Shown piece after piece: positions 1 to 11,526 of a stretch of 64,000 bases of DNA. The position numbers and the translations under genes are program-made. Every line of letters starts with the position of its first letter. Position 1 is the first letter of the stretch. The notes beneath the pieces were generated by a model that was given only the letters and a program-made list of their open reading frames with translations, was not told where the DNA came from and ran no database searches. Origin of the DNA: Lonicera japonica (taxonomy: Eukaryota; Streptophyta; Magnoliopsida; Dipsacales; Caprifoliaceae); assembly GCA_021464415.1 (NCBI GenBank), contig CM038468.1, forward strand, positions 806,001 to 870,000, in the 5' to 3' direction.

Positions 1-236
1 ACGAGCAGTTAACATAGATTTATCATTGTTGTATACAAAAAGAAGCATCAATATGTCATCATCCGAATGTTGCATTTCAATATTGATCTATTTATTTACA
101 AAAATACATTAACAAAATGCACACAGATCATAACATATAAATTGCACATAGAGGTGCAATAATCACATTCGGATATAATAATCACATTTAAAGGCAACAA
201 TATTTTTCGACGAATTCAAGGCCAAAATAACCCCAA

Positions 237-628
237 GGTTGTGTTTGGTTAATGTTTCTAGACAAATTTTTTAAATAAGTTTTTAAAAATTTGGTGTTTG
301 ATTGAATATTTTGAGTTAAAGTTTTTATATAGAAAAGTGAATTTAGTTTTGTTTGATTTTTTTTCAACCAATGAAAAAAAGGCATAAAAAATTTCAAAAA
401 ATAGTCACAATGGATCTTATTTTATAGATCTCGATTAGTAGGTTTCAAATATATATTTTTTATCATTTTTTGATTTTTGGATTTAAATTTATGGCGTTTT
501 AAAAAAAAATTTAGAGAGAGAAAGTATAGTGAAATAAATTTTGGGAAGTGTGAAAGTAGAGTTGGTTTTGAGTTGAGTTTTTAAAATTTTGAGGAAAAAA
601 AATAAATAGTGAGCAACCAAACACAACC
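237..628. mobile_element. Tourist-like MITE (PIF/Harbinger type)
   Basis: The ends are inverted repeats. The left begins GGTTGTGTTTGGTTAATG and the right, read on the minus strand, begins GGTTGTGTTTGGTTGCTC. Both are flanked by the trinucleotide CAA (234-236 and 629-631). A 3-bp duplication and a G-rich end carrying GTTTGGTT fit the Tourist/PIF-Harbinger group, although that group normally duplicates TAA or TTA. The interior is AT-rich with no coding content. Confidence 0.6.
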
Positions 629-2322
629 CAAGTGTCTCTAAAATGTCTAAAATATAACATAAAAAACTTATTTTTTCATCTGATGCACTTTTTTATAGAT
701 ATAAGAGTTCTAAGCAAACGCTTCTTAAATATTTATTGTATCTCATTAAAATAGGCTTACGAACATGTTTAAAGAATATAACAAATGATTGAGAGTTTAA
801 CTATTAAAAAGATAATTATAACTTTCAATGGGTTAATTTAAAAAAAAAAAGATATGGGGGCAAATTAAAATTTGGTGAAAGGTTAGCGGCCAAATAAGTA
901 GTTTACTCGCAAACATTTGTTAATGTAATAATTTTCTAGAATGCTCCTGCTGCCGCTGCTCAGCATGTGTCAATAACAACCATTACGTTATGGTTTTTTT
1001 TTTTTTTTTAAAAAAAAATAAAATAAAATCTATACGCATTAGAAATTGTTCCAATGTTAAAGAATTTTTATGAATCCAATATATTTTGTGCATGTTTGCA
1101 GTCGATTTGCATCAAAAGTGAAAACAACGTAAAAATAAATCGGTCTTTTCTTTCAAAACCCATATCTATATATTATTTTACATTTTCCTAGCAAATTTAA
1201 CAGTCTTTTTAACATTTGCATACAATCAAGCACAACCTTGCTGTTGAAACAAATTTCCACAAAATTATCGTTTCCAAGTTGGTAGCTGCCAAACACGGCC
1301 ACATTTTTCACATTTTGTTACTTTTACTTGGCGTGCTTGAACTCTTCTCCCATGCTATTTCCATTTCCATGTCATAACCTAATCCTACTCTAAAATCTAA
1401 AGTCAATTCAGACTTAGATTCCAAGACCCAAACAAATGCACCCTCCAAGTCTAAATTTTATCAGATTCAGATTTACAAAACTTATGAATCTCTCCAGTTA
1501 AGAATCTCTTTTTAGTTACAAAAATTTAGTGGAGAGGAGGCTAACCCAGTCTAGGATCATGGCATATTGCAAGTCTCAACGAGCGCTTACAGAGACAATT
1601 ACCAATCATCCACCATGACATGGCTTAGCTAGCACTTACAGTGATTCTCATGAATCGTCCACCATGAGAAACTGCTAGCTACAGATTCGAACATAAACCT
1701 TACAAGAAGTATTTAAATTATACAAACTCAACCAATCCTCGTTGGCTAGTTATGAATCTCTAATGGAGAAAATCTCTTAGGAGTGCACAAACATATGTTC
1801 AACCGACCAGCAGCATCATAACTCTTTTACAAGAATTAACTACTATAGAACAAGATCCACAAAATGAAGAACATATATATTGATTTATACATCAAAATTT
1901 ATTCAAAAAGTACCAATAGGATACAAATAATTATATCATACACAGCATATTAATCTAATTAGCCTCCCGCAGCCGGATTAGGTCATTATCATAATATCTG
2001 CTAATTTTAGTTAAAAAAAAATCAGATCAGAGCTCAAACAGACTCTTCTTCTTCTTCTCTCCCTATTTCATCTTCATGTTCTTAACCATTATCCATTTCC
2101 TCAAAAAGATCACCCTTCATTGACAGACTCTTGAATTGCTCCATCTCTAGGTAAACTATTTGAACAAACCTTTAGCCCGCGCTTGCGATTTACAGGCAGG
2201 AGGGGCTACTCTCTCGACCTCCGTCCACGCTTTGGGGAGAAAGTGTGCATTTTTCATTTTTCCTCAGGGGTGGGTTGGTGAACCCTTTTTCTTATAATTT
2301 ACAGAAATCTTGATATTCTTCC
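629..2322. other. AT-rich intergenic DNA and probable 3' flank of the DUF1685 gene
   Basis: No gene is visible. Around 1540-1690 there is an imperfect local duplication containing CATCCACCATGA and CGTCCACCATGA. At 2165-2260 there is an unusually GC-rich block inside AT-rich DNA, lying just 3' of the DUF1685 stop codon on the minus strand. On the minus strand, 2083-2145 reads as a 20-codon open stretch beginning MEQFKSLSMKG, but it has no recognisable partner and I do not call it a gene. Confidence 0.5.
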
Positions 2323-3298
2323 TTAGTGGCATAATTTAACAGTACATGCTACTGCCTGTGCCCAAAACTTGAGCCTTGCTTTCACATCTTCAGGATGATC
2401 ACCTACAACAAATATTGCAAATGCAACCCCCTTTAGTCCAAAAAATTAAACCACTAACTAATTTTTAACTCAACATTGTTGAAAATGTACATTACTTAAA
2501 AAGATTAAAAATTTTGAGAAATTTTCATTTGGTACGGCGTAATTTTAGGCCAATTGAGACTGATTTGGGACTTCTTATGCTAAATATGATTTCAAAAGAT
2601 AGGTTTAATGCTAGGAAAGAATCAATCTTCTTCAAAATTTCACCCAATTGTGTATGCTATTAAGGCAAAACATGGTAAATCTAAGAAGCTACCTCTCCCT
2701 TATAGAACAAATAATATATGTCCTAGTGAAGGCAGTGTACAACTTGTAATTTACAAGGTACAAGGCTAATTCCAACAAGAAAATTTAAAGGACAACATAG
2801 TTTTGTAAATCAAAGTTCATAGATGTGAAATCTAACTCACCAGGACTAGAGATCTTCCAATTGGCAATGGGACCAGCCTGCGGCGAGCAACTCTCCGGCG
2901 CCGGCGAAGACTCCGGCGACTTCTGCTGATCATCAAGAAACCTCTGACTCATTGAATAACAGAGCTCAAGAGCTGGAAGAGTATTGCAAAGTTCAGGGAT
3001 TTCTTCATAACTGAACCCAAAACCCAGATCCAAACAGCCCTTAAGCTCCTCAAGATCTTCATCAGTCAAGCTCTTTGTTCTACCTAGCTCATCATCATCA
3101 GCTGTTTCCACATACCCTTCAAGAAAGACTTGGTTTTTCTTCTTTAGGGGTTTTCTTCGTAGGCCATGAATCTTGTTTTCTTAGCAACCCAATTGGTGGG
3201 TTGTTTCTGCTGATTTCACCCGGGTAATCTAGGGTTTCAATTGGGTTTTCATAGATCATGGATCTTGTTGAGGATTGATCAGTTGAAAAGCTCCCCAT
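2323..3298 (-). CDS. DUF1685-family protein, two exons, one-base frameshift in exon 1
   Basis: This is a plant-specific DUF1685 protein of unknown biochemical function. Exon 1 runs from ATG at 3298 to 2841, and exon 2 from 2402 to the TAA at 2323-2325. The 438-bp intron has a GTGAGT donor and a TTGTAG acceptor, and splits a glycine codon. The family signature is clear: SLTDEDLEELKGCLDLGFGF, then PELCNTLPALELCYSMSQ, and after the splice DHPEDVKARLKFWAQAVACT near the C terminus. The reading frame breaks between about 3126 and 3165, where the frame from MGSFSTDQSS runs into a TGA. Ignoring one base, for instance in the A5 or C4 run there, joins the halves and gives 178 residues; the splice phase then also fits. 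This is either an assembly error or a true null allele. The start is the first ATG downstream of a GA-rich leader. Nothing nearby suggests a partner. Confidence 0.85.
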
Positions 3299-3395
3299 TT
3301 TTCTCTCTTTTTTCTTTCTCTCTCTTCTTTCTCTCTCTGCAAAAGTGCTTTAGAGGAAGAGTTGAGTCAGCTTTTAAAGGAGTTGGGGAAGGATG
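3299..3395 (-). promoter_or_regulatory. Putative core promoter and GA-rich leader of the DUF1685 gene
   Basis: On the minus strand a TTTAAAAG box at about 3370-3378 lies some 75 bases upstream of the ATG. A pure GA-rich tract (3300-3341, CT-rich on the plus strand) sits between them, typical of plant 5' leaders. The position of the transcription start is inferred. Confidence 0.4.
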
Positions 3396-3626
3396 GTAAG
3401 ATGTGATGATGGTTTTATGTATGTATGGATGTATGCATGTGTAACATACATGGTTAGTGTTGATACTTAATAATGACATTTCATGTCGGTTTTATTAAAT
3501 TAACAAAAAAATACTAAATTTACTTAATTTTTATTTAATTTGTTTTTCTTATACAAACTCGTGTAATACAAGTAATTAAATTGGTGAGGTGCTATACATT
3601 TAATTTATTTTTATTTTTTATCTAAT

Positions 3627-3756
3627 TAATTTCACAACTAATTATATAAAAATATTTATACAATTTATTACTAAATTTTAGCATTACTCTAGTAATTTCA
3701 CAACTAATTATATATAAATATTTATACAATTTATTACTAAATTTTAACATTACTCT
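3627..3756. repeat. 64-bp tandem duplication
   Basis: Two near-identical copies, 3627-3690 and 3693-3756, each start TAATTTCACAACTAATTATA and end ATTACTCT. They are AT-rich and non-coding, and lie upstream of the DUF1685 promoter. Confidence 0.85.
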
Positions 3757-4149
3757 AAATTACGATGCAAGTACTCAAGTAGAGAAAAAGATGATTGAAT
3801 CAAATTAATTTCATTTAAAATTTGATTTTTCTTAGAGGTCAATATGAATGTTCTATTATGTTCCAACAACACACTAAAAGGATTAGTATACCACACACTT
3901 CTTGCTCTCGGACTTATTTCTCAAAAACTTTCGGTGCATCTCATAAACATATTGCATTTATTTTCTCTCTAACCAAAACAATATTATTTTTATCAAATAG
4001 GTGACTTCTGAGTTAAAAAAAATATTAATTTCTTACTTGTATATTCAATCTACCATGTATTTTGACCTATTGAGTAATCTTGAGTTTAAAAAAAATGTAC
4101 AAGTGTACATGTGTACATGTGAGTGAGTTGAAAGATTTTGAATAATGGG

Positions 4150-4507
4150 TAGGGATGGCAAAATAGTTCGATCCAGTGAATTTTTAACCTGCTTTGATTT
4201 TAATGGGGTGAGTTTAGGTCAGGTTTTTTTCTAACAAGATCGAATTCCATTTAGATAAAAAAAAACTCATTTGACTCATCCACTTGAATATAGTATTGTT
4301 TTACATTTAATACCCTTATAATACGCTATAATTACACTGTGTCGAAACTTGGTTCGAGTACAAGCACACTAACAAAGCGGGTCGGATTCGGATTTCTCAA
4401 TATAAAACCCAACTCAAGTCAGTCCAGTTCGGGTCAGAGTAATTTTAAAACGAGTGAGATTTCGGTTTAACCAAATTCACTACCAATCCAACTTATTGAT
4501 ATCCCTA
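4150..4507. mobile_element. Candidate non-autonomous hAT-like element
   Basis: The ends TAGGGATGGCA and (minus strand) TAGGGATATCA are inverted. The interior carries GGTCGGATTCGG and CAGTTCGGGTCAG motifs like the subterminal repeats of other hAT-like elements here. I see no convincing target duplication, so the boundaries are tentative. Confidence 0.4.
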
Positions 4508-4723
4508 CTAATAACTAGTAAAAAATAAGTTTATGTTAATACATTTAAGAAATTTTTTATTGAAAAACACAATCTAGTGAGAAATATGAAAAACACGATA
4601 AATCAATAATTTATCATTATACATGTTTATTTATATTGTTAAAATAGTTATCTTTTTATTAAATTATAATATTATTTTAAAATTTTATATTATATATTTT
4701 TAAAATTATACATTACAATAATA

Positions 4724-5012
4724 CTCCCTCCGTCCCAATTTAACTTGTCCACTATTTCATTTTTAGATATTTCAAAATAATTGTCCACTTTCTATATTTA
4801 GTAGGTCATTAATTATAACATTTTTTATTATTTCTAATATTATCCTTTAAGTTCTCACCACTTTTTTTATTTTAGGTTCCATCACTTTTTTTTATTAGGA
4901 GAAGAGTAAAGAGCATTTTTGAAAATAAATATTTTTTTAAAAAAATAATTATTATTTTTTTAAAAAAATATTTATTTTCAAAAATATGATAATTAAATTT
5001 AAACAAAGTGAG
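4724..5012. mobile_element. Stowaway MITE (Tc1/mariner type)
   Basis: The left end CTCCCTCCGTCCCAATTTAA is the canonical Stowaway terminus. The right end, read on the minus strand, is CTCACTTTGTTTAAATTTAA, a diverged copy. Both abut the dinucleotide TA (4722-4723 and 5013-5014). The interior contains a nearly perfect palindrome at about 4915-4985, with arms reading GAAAATAAATATTTTTTTAA. Confidence 0.85.
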
Positions 5013-5019
5013 TAATAAA

Positions 5020-5629
5020 TAGGGGTGTTGTTAGAAATCCGAAAATCGAACGAACGAACCGAACCGATCCGTTGCGATCCAAAATTTCCCGAATCGAATC
5101 AAAAACCAAAATCGAAATAAAAAACCGAAACCAAAACCGATTGATTTGGGTCGGTATGGGTTGGGGATTCGAGGTCCTCGAATTGGACCGAAAAAATCGA
5201 ATCTTTTAAAAATAAATAAATTCTAACTTAATGTAATTACTTAAGTTGTCTTACAATACGTTGAAAAAAAGAGGAAAACTTTCTTACAACATTTATATTA
5301 TATAAATGACCAAACCATATAGGATTATTTACATTTACAAATAATTACTTAAGCTAATTATTAAAATAAATACATTATATAATTTTTTTATAGCGCCTTT
5401 TGAGTGAATTTATATTTTTAGTGCAATTTTGAACTAAAGTTTTAACAATACAAAAAAAATCGAATAAGATCGAACCGGACCGAAACCGAATAATTTAAAG
5501 GGGAGGGTTTGAGATTTCATAAGTACAAAAATTGAAACCACCGAACCAAAATGAAACTGAACTATAAAATTTAAGAAAGATTTGAGGTACTTCTAATTTC
5601 TATCCCGACCGAAACCGAAAGCACCCGTA
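5020..5629. mobile_element. Non-autonomous hAT-like element with ACCGAA repeats
   Basis: It begins TAGGGGTGTT and its other end reads TACGGGTGCT on the minus strand. Flanks are gtaataaa (5012-5019) and gttaataaa (5630-5638), consistent with an 8-bp target duplication with one inserted base. Both subterminal parts are rich in CGAACCGAAACCG-type motifs. It abuts the Stowaway element, and the left flank overlaps that element's last base, so this probably inserted beside it later. No open frame of interest. Confidence 0.6.
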
Positions 5630-8600
5630 GTTAATAAATATACGAGAACATGAGGTGTCTTTGAGTCCATACTCCATAGTATGTGAACAAAAGGGCAGTG
5701 GGTAGCTGTTGGGGGAGGGTGAAGTGGACACGTGGTGCGTACGTGGATCACTAGATTTTGTTTTCTGTTTTTCAAACTTCATAAATAATGGTGGGGCCAA
5801 TAGGTTGATGACACTAAATACGTGGGACCCACTGAAGCCCTATATTTGGGGTGGGTTGGGGTCCACCCATGTTATGTGCTGTTGAACAATTTGTCACCTT
5901 ATGTGGATGGTAAACGACCATATTATTGGTGCACCTAAAAGGCCAAACAATAATTGCATGTTAGTACCAAAGACCAATTTTATTAAATAATAACCACAAA
6001 AAAATATAATTTAGTAATTTATTTATCATTCATACATTTTTAAAGCAAAGATATAAAATTATTGTGGTTATAATAAACTCGGATTCGCAAACGATGATTA
6101 ATCATACATACAATGCCATGCTAGAGTTCCCGTGTAAAACTTAAAATAGCAATGTTTTCTTGTGAAAAAAGAATATCATTCGTATGTTCTTAATCAATCG
6201 CTAGTTATCATTCATCACTTTTTTTCTCTTAGATTTTTATACAAATGTGTAGTTTAAATTCATTTGTACTATAATTTTTAGTATATTTTTTTTGGAACTC
6301 TATAGCATTTCTCAAAGTGTCAAATTATTGTTTATTATTTGCCTTTTAGAATTTATTAAATTATTATTTGTACTATAACCTGTTTAGGAATTCTTAATAA
6401 ATATTTAGATAATTAAAATGGCTGATATTGTTGAAGCAATCAGAATATTTTATACATAATGTATTGCTCTGACAAAATAAAAAAAATGCAATTTGACAAA
6501 TGGAAATCTCTCTGCAACATGATCTGCATACCCAAAATAAAAGTGGAAGTTAATAATTAATTAATATGAGCAATGAAAAAATTTATCTGCCCACTTGTTT
6601 GTTTACTTGTTTGGATACTGAAAGTGGCTTGCTAACTATCCAAACAAAGTAGAGAAAATGTAAATTTTGTGTTGGTTATATTTGGGGCTTGTTGGGAAAT
6701 TTCCCAAAAAAAAAGATTTGGATGTAAGGCGAATTTGTAAAAAAGAGATGTTTCTATACTTATATTATTATATAGGTGTGACTATGGGTACTTTATAACA
6801 ATCCTTTAGCACTTTATAATATCTTTTAGAGACACAAAATTATCACATAAGATTACGAAAAAAAAATGCCTCAAAATATTATTTTAAAATGTTGGAATAT
6901 TTTTATGGAGTGTTAATAGTCATACCATATTTATTGCTATTTATCCTATAAATTATTGTAGTAAATTTATATTTTTTTATTACATCTAAATTTATATGTT
7001 TTTTTTTTTGGACGAGTGAGTTATTCTATTAGAAACAAACAAATGATAGGTTTCAAGTTTAAACTTCACCCATTATAAATAATGGATGTATTAGTATAAA
7101 TTTGCTAAAAACAAAAATAAAAGAAAGAGGGTATACAACTTCCCCCTAAGTTCAATTAAATAGATACAAAAGATTGATTTGTACTTATTACACCAAAATC
7201 ATATTGTGGGAAAAATTAATTAAGATTTATAAACTAAGATTCATAGCAAATCCACAAAGTTCTTAGTTTGAACTAAGTCTAGGGTCCGATTGCAACATCT
7301 TGTGTCTTGATTAGGAGCTGATTAAGTGTCTATAGGGGTTAATTTAGCGTTGGGCGAGTCTAAGTATTTTGATTGTTTATATAATTTGCAAATTGCGCGT
7401 GTGATACGTATGTGTAATCTATTTATTAGTAAATTAATGTGTGGTTGGGTTGACCATAAATAATGATAGACTTATTAGTAGTCTTTAATTTGCGGTGATT
7501 TAATTTTGTTGCAGTGAGCCCCATGGCAAGTATAGGTATTGACTTTAGATTCAAAGATATTTTGAAAACTCAATGATTCACATTATTAACTGTTAATTGA
7601 AAGACATATATTTGAGATATATTGTCGACATAATTAAAATAATTGTTTAAAAAATTGATTTGGTTGTATTAACTCAGAGAGGGTTCGAAGCGGTAGAAAT
7701 GCATAGTCGAATCTTGTTAAAAGAAATTTCGAACTCCTTGTTAAAAAGTTGATGGAGGAGGATGACTATCCTCATTTATCTACGTTTTAGAGTTTAAATT
7801 TATTTATTTTTCAAAAGAAAAATTGAAGGTATTATTACTAGGGTGATCGTCCACTTGTACGGTGGTTAAGTTAACCTAAAAAATTCTACTTAATTTTAAT
7901 TGTATTGTTACACATTAATTTTAGCATAGTTAATAGTACATATAAGTCTGAAAAAAGCAAAAAAAATAAAAATATATATGGCTCCAATTTATCCTAAAAC
8001 GTTTGAGAAAAAGGGTACTTCTTATAGGAGATGTGGTGGATCTCAATTGCTTTGATGTAAAGGAACATGGGCCAATAATACTAGTTTGTTGTGAAAAGAA
8101 GCGTGAGAGTTTTAAGACCACGTATTCAAGAGATTATGGCTCCAAAAAGGATAAAGATGTGTCTTATATAACTTTGGGTTCAAAAAAAAGAAATACTACA
8201 TTTTTTATGAATGCAAACATATATATATATATATATATCGCGCTACTTTTAAAACGGTTCTATCTTTAAGAAAAAGAAGGACCGGTCAATTTCAGGAACT
8301 AAACAATTGTTTTTATTTTTTTAAAATTTTGTAGAGGTGGTATTTACAATGAGTTTATAAAAAAAATACAATGAAAAATTAATTTGAAAGTGGGCACAAT
8401 TAATGAAAAAGTGACCAATATATTCAACTTCGCTCATTAAAATTTTAAATGATCATTTTACTGCGTCTAAATTGTATCTTAGTTTCAAGAAATGGAGATC
8501 CGAAACGCTTGTCTCAGTCACCCTTTAATCCAGATTGTGTGCCTTATAAAATTAAGAAAAATTGAGTAAATCAAGTGATGTGATTTTACATATATAGTTG

Positions 8601-9160
8601 ATTTTGACCCAAAATTTTGTATGTTTGTTAAGCAGTAAAATATTATGTCAAATAATTGAATCGATTTTACTCTATGTAAATTCAACTAGAGGCGGGCGCG
8701 CGCATATATATATATATATATGTATATTGTCTTATATATAGAGAGAGGAAACGTAGGGTTTTAATGGTTTTGTCCAGTTATCAAGTGTACGTATCATGTG
8801 GGTTTGTGGGTTCATCTTGACACCACCTATATTTTAGAAAAATAAGAAGCACGAAAAATGAAAAATGAAAAGGGGAAAATTAATTAACCACAGTTTATGA
8901 AACAGAATATGAACCACAAAATACAAGATGAGAGCGGATTATATATTTTTTGACATTCTGTTAAATATTTTCTTTACTTTTATTCACTCTGCAATTTAAT
9001 ACTCTATCACTTTAAAACTTACAATCATACATATTTATTATATATTTCTAAAAAAGGGTTGTTAAAAATTGTATGTATGAAATTGCTGGCGGAGTTAGGA
9101 TTTGAGCCGGGGGAGGGGGTAGTTAATGCTACAATATATATATATATATATATACGACCC
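5630..9160. other. AT-rich intergenic region
   Basis: No gene is recognised. At 5727-5746 and 5819-5827 there are ACGTGG-core boxes (CACGTGG, TACGTGG, TACGTGGGA) next to GGGACCCAC and GGTCCACCC blocks; this looks like gene-flanking DNA but no gene follows on either strand. Short TA microsatellites occur at about 8219-8238, 8704-8721 and 9134-9154. The remainder is low-complexity AT-rich sequence. Confidence 0.5.
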
Positions 9161-9164
9161 GATA

Positions 9165-9432
9165 TGTATGTATATTTCCGCTTTGGGTAAAGCGTCTAGC
9201 GGGCTTCAGCCCCGGAACGTCTACCCTCACGGCTATGTTTTTGATAAAAGCTTCCCAAGTATCCTGGGATACTCTGGCCCAAGCACGCTAACAATATATA
9301 AATACTCCTGCCATCTCAAACTAACTTTCGTTTACGTTCTAAAATATCACATATTATTATGCCCATTTTTTCTCCGCCAGTTGGGACATAATCGTCCTCG
9401 TCGACTATCGGCGGGGTCCGCTCTGATATCAT
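9165..9432 (-). mobile_element. Cassandra-type TRIM relic with 5S rRNA-like segment
   Basis: On the minus strand, 9292-9251 reads GTTAGCGTGCTTGGGCCAGA and continues to CTTGGGAAG. This matches the internal-promoter half of plant 5S rRNA (GTTAAGCGTGCTTGGGCGAG onward) with small deletions, which is the hallmark of Cassandra LTRs. Downstream (9250-9165) is GC-rich sequence ending CCCAAAGCGG, as in Cassandra LTRs. At 9431-9420 the minus strand reads TGATATCAGAGC, a one-base variant of the tRNA-iMet primer site TGGTATCAGAGC allowing for the terminal TG. About 80 bp of unrelated AT-rich repeat (9293-9371) lies between the two parts. The element is broken and non-coding, and I do not consider it a functional 5S gene. 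Confidence 0.7.
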
Positions 9433-9690
9433 TATTATAAAATGTAAATAAGTTTTAATTTTCACGAAATGATTAGATTAAAATAATATATATTTTAAAA
9501 ATATAAAAATTAAAGCGTAACTTCTTAGAGGAAATGAGAAAATTAAATTATTTGGGGAGAAACATAATATGAGAGTAGCCAGTAGAGGGGTTGAACTCAC
9601 TTTTAGCAACCATTGCTTTTATTACTCGTTTCCAAGAGCATTTACGATGGGCAAATAAAGTGTAAGTAGGGTATATATACCCCCACTTAC
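9289..9690 (+). repeat. Direct partial copy of the inverted-duplication arm
   Basis: From TAACAATATATAAATACTCC onward this stretch repeats the sequence starting near 9755, through AGAGCATTTACGATGGGCAA and the GGGTATATATACCCCCACTT block, where it breaks off into a TA microsatellite. Compared with the two other copies (9757 onward and the inverted one ending at 12712) it contains extra GC-rich pieces, CCGCCAG and a 30-base piece ending GGGGTCCGCTCTG. These belong to the Cassandra relic. Confidence 0.75.
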
Positions 9691-10056
9691 ATATATATAT
9701 ATATATGTATGTATATTTAAAGCGAGAAAAATATGTTGATAAAAAAGTATATAAATAACAATATATAAATACTCCTGCCATCTCAAACTAACTTTCGTTT
9801 ACGTTCTAAAATATCACATATTATTATGCCCATTTTTTCTTTGGGACATAATCGTACTATATATCATTATTATAAAATGTAAATAAGTTTTAATTTTCAC
9901 GAAATGATTAGATTAAAATAATATATATTTTAAAAATATAAAAATTAAAGCGTAACTTCTTAGAGGAAATGAGAAAATTAAATTATTTGGGGAGAAACAT
10001 AATATGAGAGTAGGTAGAGGGGTTGAACTCACTTTTTTGCTTTTATTACTCGTTAA

Positions 10057-10549
10057 GAGCATTTACGATGGGCAAATAAAGTGTAAGTAGGGTATATATA
10101 CCCCCACTTACTTGTGTACTAAATTAGTGGTATTGTAAAACGAGAGAGAGAGATGAAAAGAGAGAGAGGAGGTGAAAAAAACATGAAGAGAGAGAGAGAG
10201 AGAGGTGGTGAAAAAAACATGAAAAATATATAAAGGGAGATGGAGCAAGTGAGAGACAAATGATCATTGGGCAAATGCCTTTCAGTTATGCTTAGAAATC
10301 TTTCAATGCACTTTTATCATGCGTTGATGCTTTAAAAAATGGCCAAACTGATTTCACAACTGCGTTAGCATGGTTTCTTACTTAAACGCCTTTCTCCTAT
10401 ACATAGAGTAAGGAATTTAGTGGAATCTAACTTTAGTATACCACTAACTTTGGGAATAGTATTTTAGCTTTCCATACATAATAATTGTGTGCATGTATAA
10501 GGTAAATTTAGCCTATTTAACTTATTTACTTTTATCATTGTGGATGCTC
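10057..10549. mobile_element. Tourist-type MITE, left-arm copy
   Basis: The ends are GAGCATTTACGATGGG and, on the minus strand, GAGCATCCACAATGAT. Both sides carry TAA (10054-10056 and 10550-10552), the target duplication of PIF/Harbinger elements. The interior has GA-rich tracts (10141-10204) and no coding sequence. Confidence 0.75.
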
Positions 10550-10552
10550 TAA

Positions 10553-11523
10553 CACATTGTCGCACGCTCACAAGATTTTAAAGTAAATACCATCGATGGT
10601 CGTTGAATTATTAGCAAATTTTACAAATAGCCACTGAATTTCATTTAATTACAATCGAACCATTAAACTTTTAAAAAGTACTGCCAGTGGCCACTCTGTT
10701 AAATCCCACCGTTAAAAACTAACGGAACTATGTCATGTGCCAAATGTTAGGGGGCATTTAAGTCATTCTCCTTTTTTTTTCTCTTTTCCCTTTATTCTTC
10801 TTCTTTTGCCATTCATCGCCGTCGCCACCACCAACGATGCACCCCCCACCCTTCATCGCCATTGCCGCTGCCACCACCGATGACGCAATCCCTTTCCCTT
10901 TTTCTATCATTCTTCTTCCGTCCCCACCCTTATCGCCGCCACCACCGACGACACAAACCCCCTTTCCTTTATTTTTTCCCTCCGAAAAAGACCCAAATCC
11001 CCTGTTTTTTCTTCTTTCCAACGACTATAAACTAATTTTAAAAGAGTTAAAACTTTGGACTAAAAACAGAAAAGTACCTTCATTTCCTATAATGAAGTTT
11101 TCTCCGGAAGAGATCTCCGCTTGATTTTCAACTTTAGTTTTCAAAAAAAAGGAATTTTTACCTAATTTTCGAGTTCAATCAAAAAGAATTCTTTTGGTGG
11201 CGGTGGCAATGGTGATGAGGGGTAGGAGGGTGTGTCGTCGGTGGTAGATGGCGAAAGAAGAAAAGGAAGAAGAAAGGAAAAAAAGAAAATAAAAGAAAAG
11301 GAAAAAGGAAAATGACTTAAACGCCCGTAACATTTCGCACACGATAAGATTCCGTTAGTTTTTAACGGTGGGATTTGATGAAGTGGCCATTGATAGTATT
11401 TTTAAAATTTTAATGGTTTGATTGTAACTAAATGAAGTTTAATGGCTATTGGTGAAATTTGCCAATATTTCAGCGGCCATCGATGGTATTTACTTTAAAA
11501 TCTTGTGAGCGTGCGTCAATGTG
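10553..11523. repeat. Inner foldback core, possibly Mutator-like
   Basis: Between the two MITE copies lies a mirror-image sequence beginning CACATTGTCGCACGCTCACA on the left and the same with minor changes on the right. It includes phrases such as AATAGCCACTGAATTT and CTAACGGAACTATGTC that I associate with non-autonomous Mutator-like repeats. The centre (10760-11290) is skewed: CCACC/CCGCC-rich on one side and GGTGG-rich on the other. Low-complexity reading frames in it on both strands (10758-11124) are not gene-like. Confidence 0.5.
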
Positions 11524-11526
11524 TTA

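Noticed and set aside
9251..9292. Functional 5S rRNA gene
   Set aside because: Only the internal-promoter half is present, with deletions, in a Cassandra-like context; real 5S genes are about 120 bp and tandemly arrayed.
10758..11124. Gly-rich and Pro/Ser-rich open frames on opposite strands
   Set aside because: They lie in the low-complexity centre of an inverted duplication and show no conserved domain.
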